34,809 nucleotides of DNA from Heteroscillospira sp050943935 (GTDB taxonomy: Bacteria; Bacillota; Clostridia; Oscillospirales; Oscillospiraceae): contig JBMNQC010000016.1 of assembly GCA_050943935.1 (NCBI GenBank), positions 1 to 34,809 of the forward strand, given 5' to 3'. Shown piece after piece: positions 13,380-21,927 of this stretch. Positions within the stretch are counted from its first letter, which is position 1. Every line of letters begins with the position of its first letter. The notes beneath the pieces are model-generated. The model saw only the letters and a list, made by a program, of their open reading frames with translations, was not told the origin of the DNA and made no database searches. Both the position numbers and the translations under genes were made by a program.

Positions 13380-15728
13380 ATGACACTTAGGGAACTGGAG
13401 ATAGGCAATACCGGCGTCGTCACGGCTGTGGGCGGTACCGGCGCGCTGCGCCAGCATTTTTTGGATATGGGCGTAATTCCCGGCGCGAAGATAACTCTGG
13501 TGAAGTACGCGCCCATGGGGGACCCCATGGAGCTGCGTCTGCACGGCTATGAGCTGACCCTGCGTCTGGCGGATGCGGAGCAGATAGAAATAAATCCGGC
13601 ATCGGAAACTCAGGGGCGCTACGGCGCCGCACCAAGGGCCAAGGCGACTGCCCACCCCGGTCTGGGTGAGGGCGGCAAATATCATGTGAAGGCCGGAGAA
13701 ACGCCTCTGCCCGAGGGAAGCGTACTTACCTTTGCCTTGGCGGGCAATCAGAACTGCGGAAAGACCACCCTGTTCAACCAGCTCACAGGCTCAAATCAGC
13801 ATGTGGGCAATTTTCCGGGCGTAACGGTGGACAGAAAGAGCGGTGCGATACGGGGCTACGAAAATACAGAGATAACCGACCTGCCCGGAATTTACTCCAT
13901 GTCGCCCTACAGCAGCGAGGAGATAGTTACCAGAAACTTCCTTATAAATGAAAAGCCCAGAGGCATAATAAACATAGTGGATGCCACCAACATAGAGCGC
14001 AACCTCTATCTCACAATGCAGCTTATGGAGCTGGATGTGCCCATGGTGCTGGCCCTGAACATGATGGACGAGGTGCGCGGCAACGGCGGAAGCATCCGCA
14101 TAAATGAGATGGAGGAAATGCTGGGCATACCGGTAGTGCCCATATCAGCCGCCAGAAACGAGGGAGTGGATGAGCTGGTTCGCCACGCTCTTCACGTCGC
14201 CCAGTATCAGGAGCGCCCGGGACGCACGGATTTCTGCGATAAGGACAGGGATAAGGGCGCGGTGCATCGCTGCCTCCACGGCATTATGCATCTTATAGAG
14301 GACCACGCCCAGGCGGCTGGTATGCCTCTTCGCTTTGCGGCTACAAAGCTGGTGGAGGGAGACGCAGACATACTGGAGCGCCTGAAGCTTACGGAAAATG
14401 AAAAGGAAATGATGGAGCACATCATAAGCCAGATGGAGGACGAGCGCGGGCTGGACAGAGCCGCCGCAATAGCTGATATGCGCTTCTCCTTTATTGAAGA
14501 TCTGGTGGGCAAGACGGTTGTCAAGCCCCAGGAGAGCCGGGAGCATGCCCGCAGCCGGAAGATAGACAGGGTGCTTACGGGCCGATTCACGGCCATACCG
14601 GCCTTTGTGGGCATTATGGCGCTGGTGTTCTGGCTGACCTTCAACGTCATAGGCGCCTGGATGCAGGGCCTGCTGGAGCTGGGAATAGATATGCTCACCG
14701 AAGCTCTCGACGCCGCCATGACGGCCTGGAATGTTAACGAGGCCATACATTCGCTTATAATAGACGGCATATTTACAGGTGTGGGCAGCGTTTTGAGCTT
14801 CCTGCCAATTATAGTCACCCTGTTTTTCTTCCTGTCTCTCCTGGAGGACACAGGCTATATGGCCCGGGTGGCCTTTGTTATGGATAAGCTGCTGCGTAAA
14901 ATTGGACTCTCCGGCCGCAGCATCGTGCCGATGCTGGTGGGCTTTGGCTGTACCGTGCCGGGAGTTATGGCCAGCCGCACTCTGCCATCGGAGCGGGACC
15001 GGAAAATGACCATAATGCTCACGCCGTTTATGAGCTGTTCGGCAAAGCTGCCCATCTACGGCTTTCTCACAGCAGCCTTTTTTCCGGAACACGCGGGAAT
15101 TATAATGGTGGGGCTGTATTTTCTCGGTATACTTACAGGCATCGTAGTGGCGCTGCTGTTCAAGGGCAGCCTTTTCCGGGGCGAGGCCGTGCCTTTCGTC
15201 ATGGAGCTGCCCAATTACCGTATGCCCGGGGCAAAAAACGTGGCTCAGCTGCTGTGGGATAAATCCAGGGACTTTTTGCAGAGAGCGTTTACCGTTATAT
15301 TCGTGGCGACCATAGTGATATGGTTCCTTCAGAATTTCAGCATACATCTGAGCATGGTTACGGACAGCCGGGACAGTATTCTGGCCGGTGCCGCGGGACT
15401 TATCGCTCCGGTGTTCGCACCCATGGGATTTGGCGACTGGCGCATATGCACGGCGCTCATTGCGGGCTTTATGGCCAAGGAAAGCGTGGTGTCCACCCTC
15501 ACGGTGCTGTTCGGAGGCGAGGCGGCTGTTGCGGCTGTGCTGAATCCCCCGGCGGCAGCGGCATTGCTGGTGTTCTGCCTGTTGTATACCCCATGCGTGG
15601 CGGCCATAGCCGCCGTGAAGCGGGAGCTGGGAGGCTCCTGGGCCGCAGGTGTGGTGATAGGTCAATGCGCAATAGCATGGGTGTGCGCCCTGCTGACGCA
15701 TCTGGCGTTCATGATGCTGGGGATTTGA
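13380..15728 (+). CDS. feoB: FeoA-FeoB fusion, ferrous iron transporter
   Basis: A 782-residue protein. Residues 1-~75 are a FeoA (SH3-like) domain (MTLRELEIGNTGVVTAVGG, LDMGVIPGAKITLVKYAPMGDP). A ~40-residue linker leads to the FeoB G domain: G1 GNQNCGKTT (122-130), G2 Thr in PGVTVDRK (~149), G3 DLPG (167-170), G4 NMMD (227-230) and G5 SAARNEG. The helical GDI segment follows, then the membrane part with Gate repeats (FLPIIVTLFFFLSLLEDTGYMARVAF, GFGCTVPGVMASRT, MSCSAKLPIYGF). FeoB imports Fe(II) in anaerobes. FeoA is usually separate and fused forms occur in some Clostridia. The G1 has Gln where Pro is common. It is transcribed alone, with its own promoter and terminator. Confidence 0.95.
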   Translation: MTLRELEIGNTGVVTAVGGTGALRQHFLDMGVIPGAKITLVKYAPMGDPMELRLHGYELTLRLADAEQIEINPASETQGRYGAAPRAKATAHPGLGEGGKYHVKAGETPLPEGSVLTFALAGNQNCGKTTLFNQLTGSNQHVGNFPGVTVDRKSGAIRGYENTEITDLPGIYSMSPYSSEEIVTRNFLINEKPRGIINIVDATNIERNLYLTMQLMELDVPMVLALNMMDEVRGNGGSIRINEMEEMLGIPVVPISAARNEGVDELVRHALHVAQYQERPGRTDFCDKDRDKGAVHRCLHGIMHLIEDHAQAAGMPLRFAATKLVEGDADILERLKLTENEKEMMEHIISQMEDERGLDRAAAIADMRFSFIEDLVGKTVVKPQESREHARSRKIDRVLTGRFTAIPAFVGIMALVFWLTFNVIGAWMQGLLELGIDMLTEALDAAMTAWNVNEAIHSLIIDGIFTGVGSVLSFLPIIVTLFFFLSLLEDTGYMARVAFVMDKLLRKIGLSGRSIVPMLVGFGCTVPGVMASRTLPSERDRKMTIMLTPFMSCSAKLPIYGFLTAAFFPEHAGIIMVGLYFLGILTGIVVALLFKGSLFRGEAVPFVMELPNYRMPGAKNVAQLLWDKSRDFLQRAFTVIFVATIVIWFLQNFSIHLSMVTDSRDSILAGAAGLIAPVFAPMGFGDWRICTALIAGFMAKESVVSTLTVLFGGEAAVAAVLNPPAAAALLVFCLLYTPCVAAIAAVKRELGGSWAAGVVIGQCAIAWVCALLTHLAFMMLGI

Positions 15729-15738
15729 TAAAAATAAA

Positions 15739-15775
15739 TGGATTCGGCGGAAAAATCACGCCGGGTCCATTTTTT
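15739..15775 (+). terminator. Terminator of feoB
   Basis: An 11-bp stem (15739-15749 with 15759-15769, two G-T pairs) is followed by six T, 10 bases after the stop codon. Confidence 0.8.
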
Positions 15776-15787
15776 GACGATAAGGGC

Positions 15788-15840
15788 TTGTAATGTTTCT
15801 AAAATTTGCTAAAATGTTATAGTGCGCCCGGCGCACTATA
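15788..15840 (+). promoter_or_regulatory. Promoter with 23-bp dyad (candidate operator) of the purine permease gene
   Basis: TTGTAA (15788-15793), 16 bases and TAAAAT (15810-15815) make a promoter. Right after it, TATAGTGCGCC (15818-15828) and GGCGCACTATA (15830-15840) form a perfect dyad around one central C, covering the expected start of transcription. That is a typical repressor position. It does not resemble a purine riboswitch or a PurR box. As RNA it could also form a 5'-terminal hairpin. Confidence 0.6.
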
Positions 15841-15863
15841 GAAAAAGAAAAAGAGGAGTAGTT

Positions 15864-17225
15864 ATGTTAGAGAAAACATTCAAGCTGTCCCAGCACCAGA
15901 CAACCGTGAAAACGGAAATCATGGCGGGCATCACCACCTTTATGACCATGGCGTATATCCTGGCCGTAAACCCCAGCATCCTCAGCGCTGCGGGAATGGA
16001 CGCTACCGCCGTCCTGCTCGCCACCGCGCTGGCATCCTTTATAGGCACCCTGTGCATGGCTTTCATGGCGAACCTGCCTTTCGCCCTGTCCGCCGGCATG
16101 GGACTGAACGCCTATATGGCCTATACTGTTGTAATAGGCTATGGGTATACCTGGCAGGTAGCTCTGCTTGCCGTATTCGTTGAGGGCCTCATATTTGTTC
16201 TGCTGTCTCTCACCAATGTGCGCGAGGCCATTTTCAACGCCATTCCGCTCACCCTCAAAAAGGGCGTGTCCGTGGGCATCGGCCTGTTTATAGCCTTCAT
16301 TGGCCTGCAGAACGCCGGAATCTGCGTTGACGGGGCTACTCTGGTCACCATCACCAGCTTTACCGAAAACTTCAATACCCACGGCATCTGTGCTCTGCTG
16401 GCTATTGTGGGCCTGTTTATAACCGCAATACTCTATATCCGCGGCATGAAGGGCGCCATCCTCTACGGCATAGTTCTCACCTGGATTATCGGTATGCTCT
16501 GCGAGGTGGCCGGAATTTATGTTCCCGACCCCGCCAGCGGCTTCTACAGCATTTTCCCCACTCTTGCTTTTACTGATTTCACCAAGCTTGGCGAGACCTT
16601 CGGCCAGTGCTTTAATGTGGATTTCAGCACAGTCGGCATAGTGAACTTTATTGTTGTTGTGTTCTCCTTCCTGTTCGTTGATATCTTCGATACTCTGGGC
16701 ACCCTCATCGGTGTGGCTACCAAGGCCGATATGCTGGATGAGGACGGACGCCTGCCCGGCATCAAGCCCGCCCTGCTCTCCGATGCTATCGCTACCTCCG
16801 CAGGCGCTGTGCTGGGCACTTCCACTACCACCACCTTTGTGGAGTCCGCATCCGGCGTTGCCGTTGGCGGCCGTACAGGACTTACCGCTCTGGTCACCGG
16901 CGTGCTGTTCCTTCTGAGCACTCTGTTTGCCCCCATCTTCACCGCCATCCCCTCCTTTGCCACCGCTCCCGCGCTCATCATGGTGGGCTTCCTGATGGTT
17001 GGTACTGTCACCGAGATCCGTTTTGATGACGACAATCTCACCGAGGCCATTCCCGCATATCTGGCCATTATCGCCATGCCCCTGTTCTACAGCATATCCG
17101 AGGGCATTTCTCTGGGCATCATATCCTATGTTGTGCTGAACCTCTTTGCCGGAAAGGCAAAGAAGATTCCTCTGCTTATGTATATCCTTGCCGTGCTGTT
17201 TGTGCTCAAGTACATCTTCCTGTAA
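15864..17225 (+). CDS. NCS2 purine permease, AzgA/PbuG type (adenine, guanine or hypoxanthine uptake)
   Basis: A 453-residue polytopic membrane protein starting MLEKTFKLSQHQTTVKTEI at 15864, with GAGGAG upstream; an upstream in-frame ATG at 15822 lies within the dyad and is rejected. Hallmarks of the AzgA branch are AGITTFMTMAYILAVNPSIL near the start, ALSAGMGLNAYMAY, VDIFDTLGTLIGVATKADMLDEDGRLPGIK and the GTSTTTTFVESASGVAVGGRTGLTALVTG substrate-site segment. About 12-14 hydrophobic segments are visible. The family takes up purine bases with protons. It is transcribed alone. Which base it prefers cannot be read from the sequence. Confidence 0.9.
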   Translation: MLEKTFKLSQHQTTVKTEIMAGITTFMTMAYILAVNPSILSAAGMDATAVLLATALASFIGTLCMAFMANLPFALSAGMGLNAYMAYTVVIGYGYTWQVALLAVFVEGLIFVLLSLTNVREAIFNAIPLTLKKGVSVGIGLFIAFIGLQNAGICVDGATLVTITSFTENFNTHGICALLAIVGLFITAILYIRGMKGAILYGIVLTWIIGMLCEVAGIYVPDPASGFYSIFPTLAFTDFTKLGETFGQCFNVDFSTVGIVNFIVVVFSFLFVDIFDTLGTLIGVATKADMLDEDGRLPGIKPALLSDAIATSAGAVLGTSTTTTFVESASGVAVGGRTGLTALVTGVLFLLSTLFAPIFTAIPSFATAPALIMVGFLMVGTVTEIRFDDDNLTEAIPAYLAIIAMPLFYSISEGISLGIISYVVLNLFAGKAKKIPLLMYILAVLFVLKYIFL

Positions 17226-17236
17226 GAAAAATTTCA

Positions 17237-17271
17237 AGCCCGGAGACTCTTGTCTCCGGGCTGTTGGTTTT
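17237..17271. terminator. Bidirectional terminator between convergent genes
   Basis: AGCCCGGAGAC and GTCTCCGGGCT (17237-17262) form an 11-bp stem with a TCTT loop. GTTGGTTTT follows on the plus strand; on the minus strand TGAAATTTTTC follows. It separates the permease from the convergent carbonic anhydrase. Confidence 0.85.
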
Positions 17272-17277
17272 CAGAGG

Positions 17278-17862
17278 CTAATTCTCAATCTTCGTGAAAA
17301 AATCCACCTTGCCGTTCTCCAGATGATACACGGCGCCAACCACGGCGAGGCCTTGATCGGCTTCTATATGCTGTATGTCAAGGCTGTGTTGTATCGTGGC
17401 CAGACTGTGCTCAACGTTCAGACAGCAGGCGCGGTAATCGTCCTGCTCGTCGCCTATGGCCAGACGTATCTCATCGGTTATAAATTTTATGTAGCCGTCG
17501 GGGTCGTGGTTTATGGCGGCGTCTACCGCACCGCAGAAGGTGTGCCCCAGCACCACTATAAGGCTGCAGCCAAGATGAGCGGCTGCGTACTCTATGCTCC
17601 CCAGCTGATGGTCATCTATAACATTTCCGGCCACGCGTATAACAAACAGGTCGCCTATGCCTGCGGAAAAGATGCTCTCCGGTATTACACGGGAGTCGGA
17701 GCAGGTTACGATTATGGCATAGGGCTCCTGGCCGTGATGAAAGACTCTGAGACGCCTGGCGGGGGAAATGTCTCCGGGATTCACGCAGGCGTCCAAATAG
17801 CGGCGATTGCCCTCCCGCAGCATTGTCAGCGCCCGGCGGGCGGAAATACGAAAAGCTTCCAT
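17278..17862 (-). CDS. Beta-class carbonic anhydrase
   Basis: A 194-residue protein starting MEAFRISARRALTML, with AGGAGG upstream; an in-frame ATG ten codons earlier lacks a ribosome site. Zinc ligands and active-site residues of the beta class are present: Cys54, Asp56 and Arg58 in TCSDSRV, then His107 and Cys110 in GHTFCGA. The AGN of RVAGN at 78-80 is also typical. The enzyme interconverts CO2 and bicarbonate and acts in the cytosol, feeding carboxylases. The length fits compact beta-CAs of Firmicutes. It is transcribed alone; a TATAAT (17891-17896, minus strand) lies 29 bases before the start codon. Confidence 0.92.
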   Translation of the reverse strand: MEAFRISARRALTMLREGNRRYLDACVNPGDISPARRLRVFHHGQEPYAIIVTCSDSRVIPESIFSAGIGDLFVIRVAGNVIDDHQLGSIEYAAAHLGCSLIVVLGHTFCGAVDAAINHDPDGYIKFITDEIRLAIGDEQDDYRACCLNVEHSLATIQHSLDIQHIEADQGLAVVGAVYHLENGKVDFFTKIEN

Positions 17863-17890
17863 ATTTTTATACCTCCTGAGGATAACATAC

Positions 17891-18096
17891 ATTATATCGC
17901 GTTTTCATTAAAAGTGTTATACTTTTTTACATGAAAGCCTGTGTAAAAAATAAGAGCCTGCACTAGGGAAAATTGCCAAATTTTCAACGAAGCCAACAGA
18001 GTTTTCAACGTATTGACCCTAATGTGCTGTTGGAAACCGGTGAAAAAGCGACTTCATAATTTCTTAACCACAAGTCCGGAAAATATGTGCTATAAT
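17891..18096. promoter_or_regulatory. Divergent promoter region between carbonic anhydrase and phosphatase genes
   Basis: A minus-strand -10 TATAAT lies at 17891-17896 and a plus-strand -10 TATAAT at 18091-18096. The -35 elements are weak on both sides. The ~190 bases between are AT-rich with no clear dyad or riboswitch. Confidence 0.5.
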
Positions 18097-18127
18097 GAAC
18101 ACGTTCAAATTTTACGGGAGGCGCGCT

Positions 18128-18865
18128 ATGCGTATGTACAAAAGACCTCCAATGGAGGGGATACCCAATCTCAGAGATCTGGGCGGCTGGGCTGTGACGG
18201 GAGGAATGACCCGCTGGGGCGTATTTCTTCGCTCAGCTGTGCCGAAAGCCCTGACCGCCGGGGACCGCTCCAGGCTGGAAGCCCTGGGCCTGCGCACGGT
18301 GCTGGATTTCCGCAGCCAGCCGGAGTGCACCAGAGCTCCGGACCCTTTGAGCGCAATGGACGGAGTGCGCTATGTGCAGCTGCCCATGTTTGATTCAGCC
18401 GCCGCAGGCGCAGCCCTCAGCATACAGCCCGAGGCGGATTTTGAGTGGGGAAGCCACTATGTCCGCATGGCTGTGGAGCAGAAAAGCTGGATGGCTTCCG
18501 TTGTGCGCGCTCTTACAGAGTCGGAAGGCTGCACTCTTTTTCACTGCACCACCGGCAAGGACAGAGCGGGGCTGATAAGCGCGCTTATACTGTCCGTATG
18601 CGGTGTGTGCGATGAGGATATTGCGGCCGATTACTGTGTGAGCCGGCTGTATCTGCGGGAAATGTTCATGGAGATGGAGCACAGTCAGAATTTCTGCGGC
18701 GGAAATCTGAACAGCCCGTTTTACCGCACTCCGCCGGAGGCCATAAAAGCGTTTCTGAACTTTCTGCAGGAGGAATACGGGGGCGCGGAGGGCTATCTGA
18801 TAAACTGTGGAATGAAAAATGTGGAACTTGAGCGACTTCGCACAAAGCTTATCGACAAAATTTAG
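18128..18865 (+). CDS. Tyrosine-protein phosphatase, IphP/Y_phosphatase3 type
   Basis: A 245-residue protein starting MRMYKRPPMEGIPNLRDLGG, with GGGAGG upstream. The N-terminal NLRDLGGW followed by GVFLRSAVPKALTAGD, TVLDFRSQPEC and the P-loop HCTTGKDRAG (~residues 150-160) define the HCxxGKDRxG branch, which includes IphP, lipid phosphatases such as LipA/MptpB relatives and unspecific Tyr phosphatases. Cys is the nucleophile and Arg binds phosphate. There is no signal peptide, so it acts in the cytosol. Substrates (phosphotyrosine, phosphoinositides or small phosphoesters) cannot be decided. It is a single-gene unit; a separate promoter for the next gene follows directly. Confidence 0.88.
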   Translation: MRMYKRPPMEGIPNLRDLGGWAVTGGMTRWGVFLRSAVPKALTAGDRSRLEALGLRTVLDFRSQPECTRAPDPLSAMDGVRYVQLPMFDSAAAGAALSIQPEADFEWGSHYVRMAVEQKSWMASVVRALTESEGCTLFHCTTGKDRAGLISALILSVCGVCDEDIAADYCVSRLYLREMFMEMEHSQNFCGGNLNSPFYRTPPEAIKAFLNFLQEEYGGAEGYLINCGMKNVELERLRTKLIDKI

Positions 18866-18866
18866 C

Positions 18867-18895
18867 TTGCACCACGATAGCGTATGCGATATAAT
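18867..18895 (+). promoter_or_regulatory. Promoter of the parvulin-type foldase gene
   Basis: TTGCAC (18867-18872), a 17-base spacer and TATAAT (18890-18895) lie 42 bases before the ATG at 18938. Confidence 0.8.
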
Positions 18896-18937
18896 GTTGC
18901 TGTTTAGTACCAATTAATTGCAAAGGAAGAAGATAAC

Positions 18938-20404
18938 ATGAGTGCAGCAAAAAACAAGAAGCCCGAGACTGGGAGCAGCAAACGCAATAAGATTCTAGGC
19001 ACTATTGCGGCCATACTGGTAGTTCTGCTCATAGCCGGAAGCTTTCTGATTAACTCCGATTATTTCTACACTAAGACCGCCGCGGTGAGCATAGGCAGCA
19101 CCGATTACACCACCGCCGAGTTCAATTATTTCTACCGCACGGCATATAACCAGTTCTACTCTCAGCTGGGCGATTATGCATCCATGATAATCGACAGCAG
19201 CAAGCCTCTGGACGAGCAGTATTACGTTGAAGGCCAGAGCTACCATGACTATTTTACCGAAGCCGCCCTTACTCAGATGACCGAGGTAACCGTGGCTTAC
19301 GACAATGCAGTTGCCAAGGGCCTGAGTCTCAGCGAGGAGAATAAGACCGCCATAGCCGATGAAATGGCAAATGTGGATATATATGCCTCCATTTATGGCC
19401 TCAGCGCCGATAAGTATCTGGCTCAGATTTATGGCAGCGGCATGGACAAGGCTACTCTGGAGAGCATTATGAACAGAGTATATCTGGCGTCCCAGTTCTA
19501 CAGCACCGAGGTGGAGAGCTATTCCTATACGGAGGAGGAACTGAAGGCTGCATACGCCGAGGGCAAGGACGATTACGATATCTTTACTTACCGTGTATTC
19601 TATGTTCCAAACAATGACGATGCCGAGGCCGCCTATGCCGATGCCGACGCTATCGCTAATGCCAAGGACGGCGAGGAGTTTGCCCAGTTGGTGCGCGAGC
19701 ACGCATCCGAGGACAGCGCCTCCAGCTATGCCGATGACGATTCCACTCTGTACACCTCGGCGGGAGCTAATCTCGGCGGTTATGATTACGGTGACTGGCT
19801 GAAGGAGGCCGGACGTAAGGATAACGAGACTACCGTGATGGAGAGCAGCAGCGGTGAGGGATATTATGTTGTAATGTTTGTCGGACGCGACTCCAACGAC
19901 TACAATACCCGTTCCATGCGCCATATTCTGATTGAGGTTGAGGAAGACGACAATGACGGCTACACCCAGGAGAATATTGACGCGGCAAAGGCCAAGATAG
20001 ATGAGATTAAAGCAGCCTTCGACGCTACCGACAAGACCGAGGAGAGCTTTGCAAATCTGGCCAATGAGAAGAGCGAGGACCCCGGCTCCAACACCAATGG
20101 CGGCCTGTATGAGCACATAGCCCGCAATCAGATGGTGCAGCCTGTGAATGACTTTGTGTTTGCCGACGACCGCAAGAGCGGCGACACCGGCATAGTCTAC
20201 TATGAGGGCGACAACTACGCCGGCTATCACCTCATCTACTTCGTGGGCGAGGGTGAGCCCTACTGCGATTATATTGCCGACAACAGCCTGCGTTCTGCCG
20301 ATTATTCCGAGTGGATTGAGAGCCAGAAGGCCAACTATCCTGTTGAGCAGCACTTCTCCATGCGTTTTGTGGAGACCAATTTCTCCATGAACATAGCCGG
20401 TTAA
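18938..20404 (+). CDS. Membrane-anchored peptidyl-prolyl isomerase (parvulin/PrsA-SurA-like)
   Basis: A 488-residue protein: basic start, one transmembrane anchor at ~19-41 (ILGTIAAILVVLLIAGSFLI), then an extracytoplasmic region. A long helical SurA-N-like chaperone part (~50-300) contains many Tyr, Asp and Glu residues. The parvulin domain is at ~330-440 (SMRHILIEVEED, FANLANEKSEDPGSNTNGGLYE, MVQPVNDFVF, DTGIVYYEGDNYAGYHLIYFVGEGEP). The protein probably folds secreted proteins outside the membrane, like PrsA, but it is anchored by a helix, not a lipobox. It is very acidic. Own promoter upstream and terminator downstream; two lipoprotein genes follow, possible clients, though that is only context. 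Confidence 0.88.
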   Translation: MSAAKNKKPETGSSKRNKILGTIAAILVVLLIAGSFLINSDYFYTKTAAVSIGSTDYTTAEFNYFYRTAYNQFYSQLGDYASMIIDSSKPLDEQYYVEGQSYHDYFTEAALTQMTEVTVAYDNAVAKGLSLSEENKTAIADEMANVDIYASIYGLSADKYLAQIYGSGMDKATLESIMNRVYLASQFYSTEVESYSYTEEELKAAYAEGKDDYDIFTYRVFYVPNNDDAEAAYADADAIANAKDGEEFAQLVREHASEDSASSYADDDSTLYTSAGANLGGYDYGDWLKEAGRKDNETTVMESSSGEGYYVVMFVGRDSNDYNTRSMRHILIEVEEDDNDGYTQENIDAAKAKIDEIKAAFDATDKTEESFANLANEKSEDPGSNTNGGLYEHIARNQMVQPVNDFVFADDRKSGDTGIVYYEGDNYAGYHLIYFVGEGEPYCDYIADNSLRSADYSEWIESQKANYPVEQHFSMRFVETNFSMNIAG

Positions 20405-20415
20405 CCGAAATAAAT

Positions 20416-20453
20416 AATGCGCCGGACAGCTTTTTGAGCTTTCGGCGCATTTC
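20416..20453 (+). terminator. Terminator of the foldase gene
   Basis: AATGCGCCG (20416-20424) and CGGCGCATT (20443-20451) pair around an AGCT/AGCT inner stem and are followed by a short T-run. Confidence 0.65.
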
Positions 20454-20480
20454 AATAATCTGAAAAGGATGTGTACTGCG

Positions 20481-21362
20481 ATGATGAATAAATTCAGCCG
20501 TTTGTTCGCCCTGCTCCTGGCGCTGAGTCTGCTTGCCGGCCTGGGAGCCTGCAGTAAAAGGGAAGTGGAGAGCGAGCCGCCGGCCACTCCCGCACCGGAG
20601 ACGTCTGCCCCCGACACCACAGCTCCCGAGACTGCCGTGCCGGAGACTCCCGCCCCCGAAACTACTGCGCCTGAGACTGCCGTGCCCGAAACCCCTGCGC
20701 CCGGCACTCCCGCGCCCGAGACTGCCGCGCCCGAGACTGCCGCACCCGGCACCATACCCGAGAATCCCGGCTCCGAGGATTATCTGGACCGCCTTACCTT
20801 CCTGGGCGACTCCACAACCTACGGCCTGAAGGCATATGCCATGCTGTCCGGCGGCAAGGATACCCAGCAGGTATGGACTCCCTCCAGCGGCACGCTGACC
20901 CTCTCCAATCAGAGCTGGGCAACTATAGTCTATCCCGCCACCGGCGAGGAAATTCCCATCCGCGATGCCGTTACCGCCGCAAAGCCCGACATCATGGTTA
21001 TTACCCTGGGCGTGAACGGCGTTTCCTTCCTCACCGAGGATGGCTTCAAGTCTGAGTACAAGGCTCTGGTAAACGATATCAAGGAGCTCAGCCCGGACAC
21101 CAAGATAATCTGCAACTCCATTTATCCCGTTGAGTCCGACTACCAGTATCTGGCAGATATAAACAACGATAAGATAAGCAAGGCCAACGGATGGATAGCG
21201 CAGGTGGCTGCCGACTGCGGAGTGAACTATCTGGACACCTATTCTCTGCTCCTGGGCGCAGACGGCTTCCTGAATGAGAGCTACGGCAACGGAGACGGCA
21301 TCCATCTTGGACCCGCCGGTTTTGAGATAGTGCTGCAGAACCTGCGCGACCACGCAATCTGA
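20481..21362 (+). CDS. SGNH/GDSL-type hydrolase lipoprotein with APET repeat linker
   Basis: A 293-residue protein starting MMNKFSRLFALLLALSLLAG; AAAGGA lies upstream. The lipobox is the LGAC region with the acceptor Cys near residue 24. Residues ~30-95 are a Pro/Glu/Thr/Ala linker with repeated APET/VPET units, probably a spacer through the cell wall. The catalytic part follows: block I FLGDSTTYG with the nucleophile Ser, block III-like TLGVNGVSFL, and C-terminal GDGIHLGPAGF with Asp and His of the triad. This is an SGNH esterase/acetylhydrolase-type enzyme, likely acting on cell-wall or dietary glycan esters outside the cell. The next lipoprotein starts 16 bases later. Confidence 0.85.
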   Translation: MMNKFSRLFALLLALSLLAGLGACSKREVESEPPATPAPETSAPDTTAPETAVPETPAPETTAPETAVPETPAPGTPAPETAAPETAAPGTIPENPGSEDYLDRLTFLGDSTTYGLKAYAMLSGGKDTQQVWTPSSGTLTLSNQSWATIVYPATGEEIPIRDAVTAAKPDIMVITLGVNGVSFLTEDGFKSEYKALVNDIKELSPDTKIICNSIYPVESDYQYLADINNDKISKANGWIAQVAADCGVNYLDTYSLLLGADGFLNESYGNGDGIHLGPAGFEIVLQNLRDHAI

Positions 21363-21378
21363 GCAGGAGGACTATGCG

Positions 21379-21858
21379 GTGAAAAAGATACTTACAGCCG
21401 CTGTGCTGCTGATGCTGCTGCTTCTGGCGGCCTGCTCCGGCGGCAGTGAATACAAGGACGATGTGTCTCTGGATACTCTGGCCTCTGCTGTGGACGCCTC
21501 AATTGATTCTGAAGCTCTTGTGGCTATGGAGGACAGCTATCTGCGCAACGCCATGCAGCTTGAACCGGATGATTTCGGCGGCTATGTGGTTAAGATAAAT
21601 TCCCGGGGCGTCAATATCGACGAGTACGGCATCTTCAAGGCCCCCGACGCGGACTCCGTGGACGAGGTGCAGAAGGCCGCCGAGGATTACCTCCAGTTCC
21701 GCCTGGACAGCTGGATGAGCGAATATATGCCAGAGGAGCTGCCCAAGCTGGAAAACGCCTCCGTGCAGGTCTGCGGACAGTACGTCATGTACGCCATACT
21801 GGCTGACGACAGCAAGGAAGCGGCAATAAGCGCCTTTGAAGAAGCGCTGACGAAGTAA
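21379..21858 (+). CDS. DUF4358-like lipoprotein
   Basis: A 159-residue protein with a GTG start and GGAGG upstream. The lipoprotein signal is KKILTAAVLLMLLLLAACSG (Cys at ~19). The mature part reads MEDSYLRNAMQLEPDDFGGYVVKINSRGVNIDEYGIFKA, then DEVQKAAEDYLQFRLDSW and NASVQVCGQYVMYAILAD. This is the pattern of DUF4358, a family of small Clostridia lipoproteins of unknown function. It lies 16 bases after the SGNH hydrolase and ends at a strong terminator, so the two form an operon; the DUF4358 member may sense or present something at the surface next to the hydrolase. Confidence 0.75.
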   Translation: MKKILTAAVLLMLLLLAACSGGSEYKDDVSLDTLASAVDASIDSEALVAMEDSYLRNAMQLEPDDFGGYVVKINSRGVNIDEYGIFKAPDADSVDEVQKAAEDYLQFRLDSWMSEYMPEELPKLENASVQVCGQYVMYAILADDSKEAAISAFEEALTK

Positions 21859-21863
21859 ACAGT

Positions 21864-21895
21864 AAAAATCCCCGCCGATTCGGCGGGGATTTTTT
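21864..21895 (+). terminator. Terminator of the lipoprotein operon
   Basis: AAAAATCCCCGCCG and CGGCGGGGATTTTT pair around ATT, with six T at the end: an excellent intrinsic terminator. Confidence 0.95.
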
Positions 21896-21927
21896 AATGC
21901 ATAGTGAAGAATGAGGAAGCTGCGCGC

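Noticed and set aside
14145..15701. 518-codon minus-strand frame inside feoB
   Set aside because: Shadow of the FeoB frame; His/Gln/Gly-rich, no family match and no start site.
15729..15863. Purine riboswitch upstream of the AzgA-type permease
   Set aside because: The region between feoB terminator and start codon is too short and contains only a promoter and a dyad.
15867..17237. 456-codon minus-strand frame opposite the purine permease
   Set aside because: Gly/His/Gln-rich mirror of a membrane-protein gene; the plus frame has all NCS2 motifs.
18995..20755. 586-codon minus-strand frame opposite the foldase and SGNH genes
   Set aside because: Crosses two genes and a terminator; its Gly-Ala-Val repeats are the complement of APET repeats.
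21900..21920. Similarity of GTGAAGAATGA here to AATGAAGAATGA at 23815
   Set aside because: Too short and low in complexity to call a repeat.
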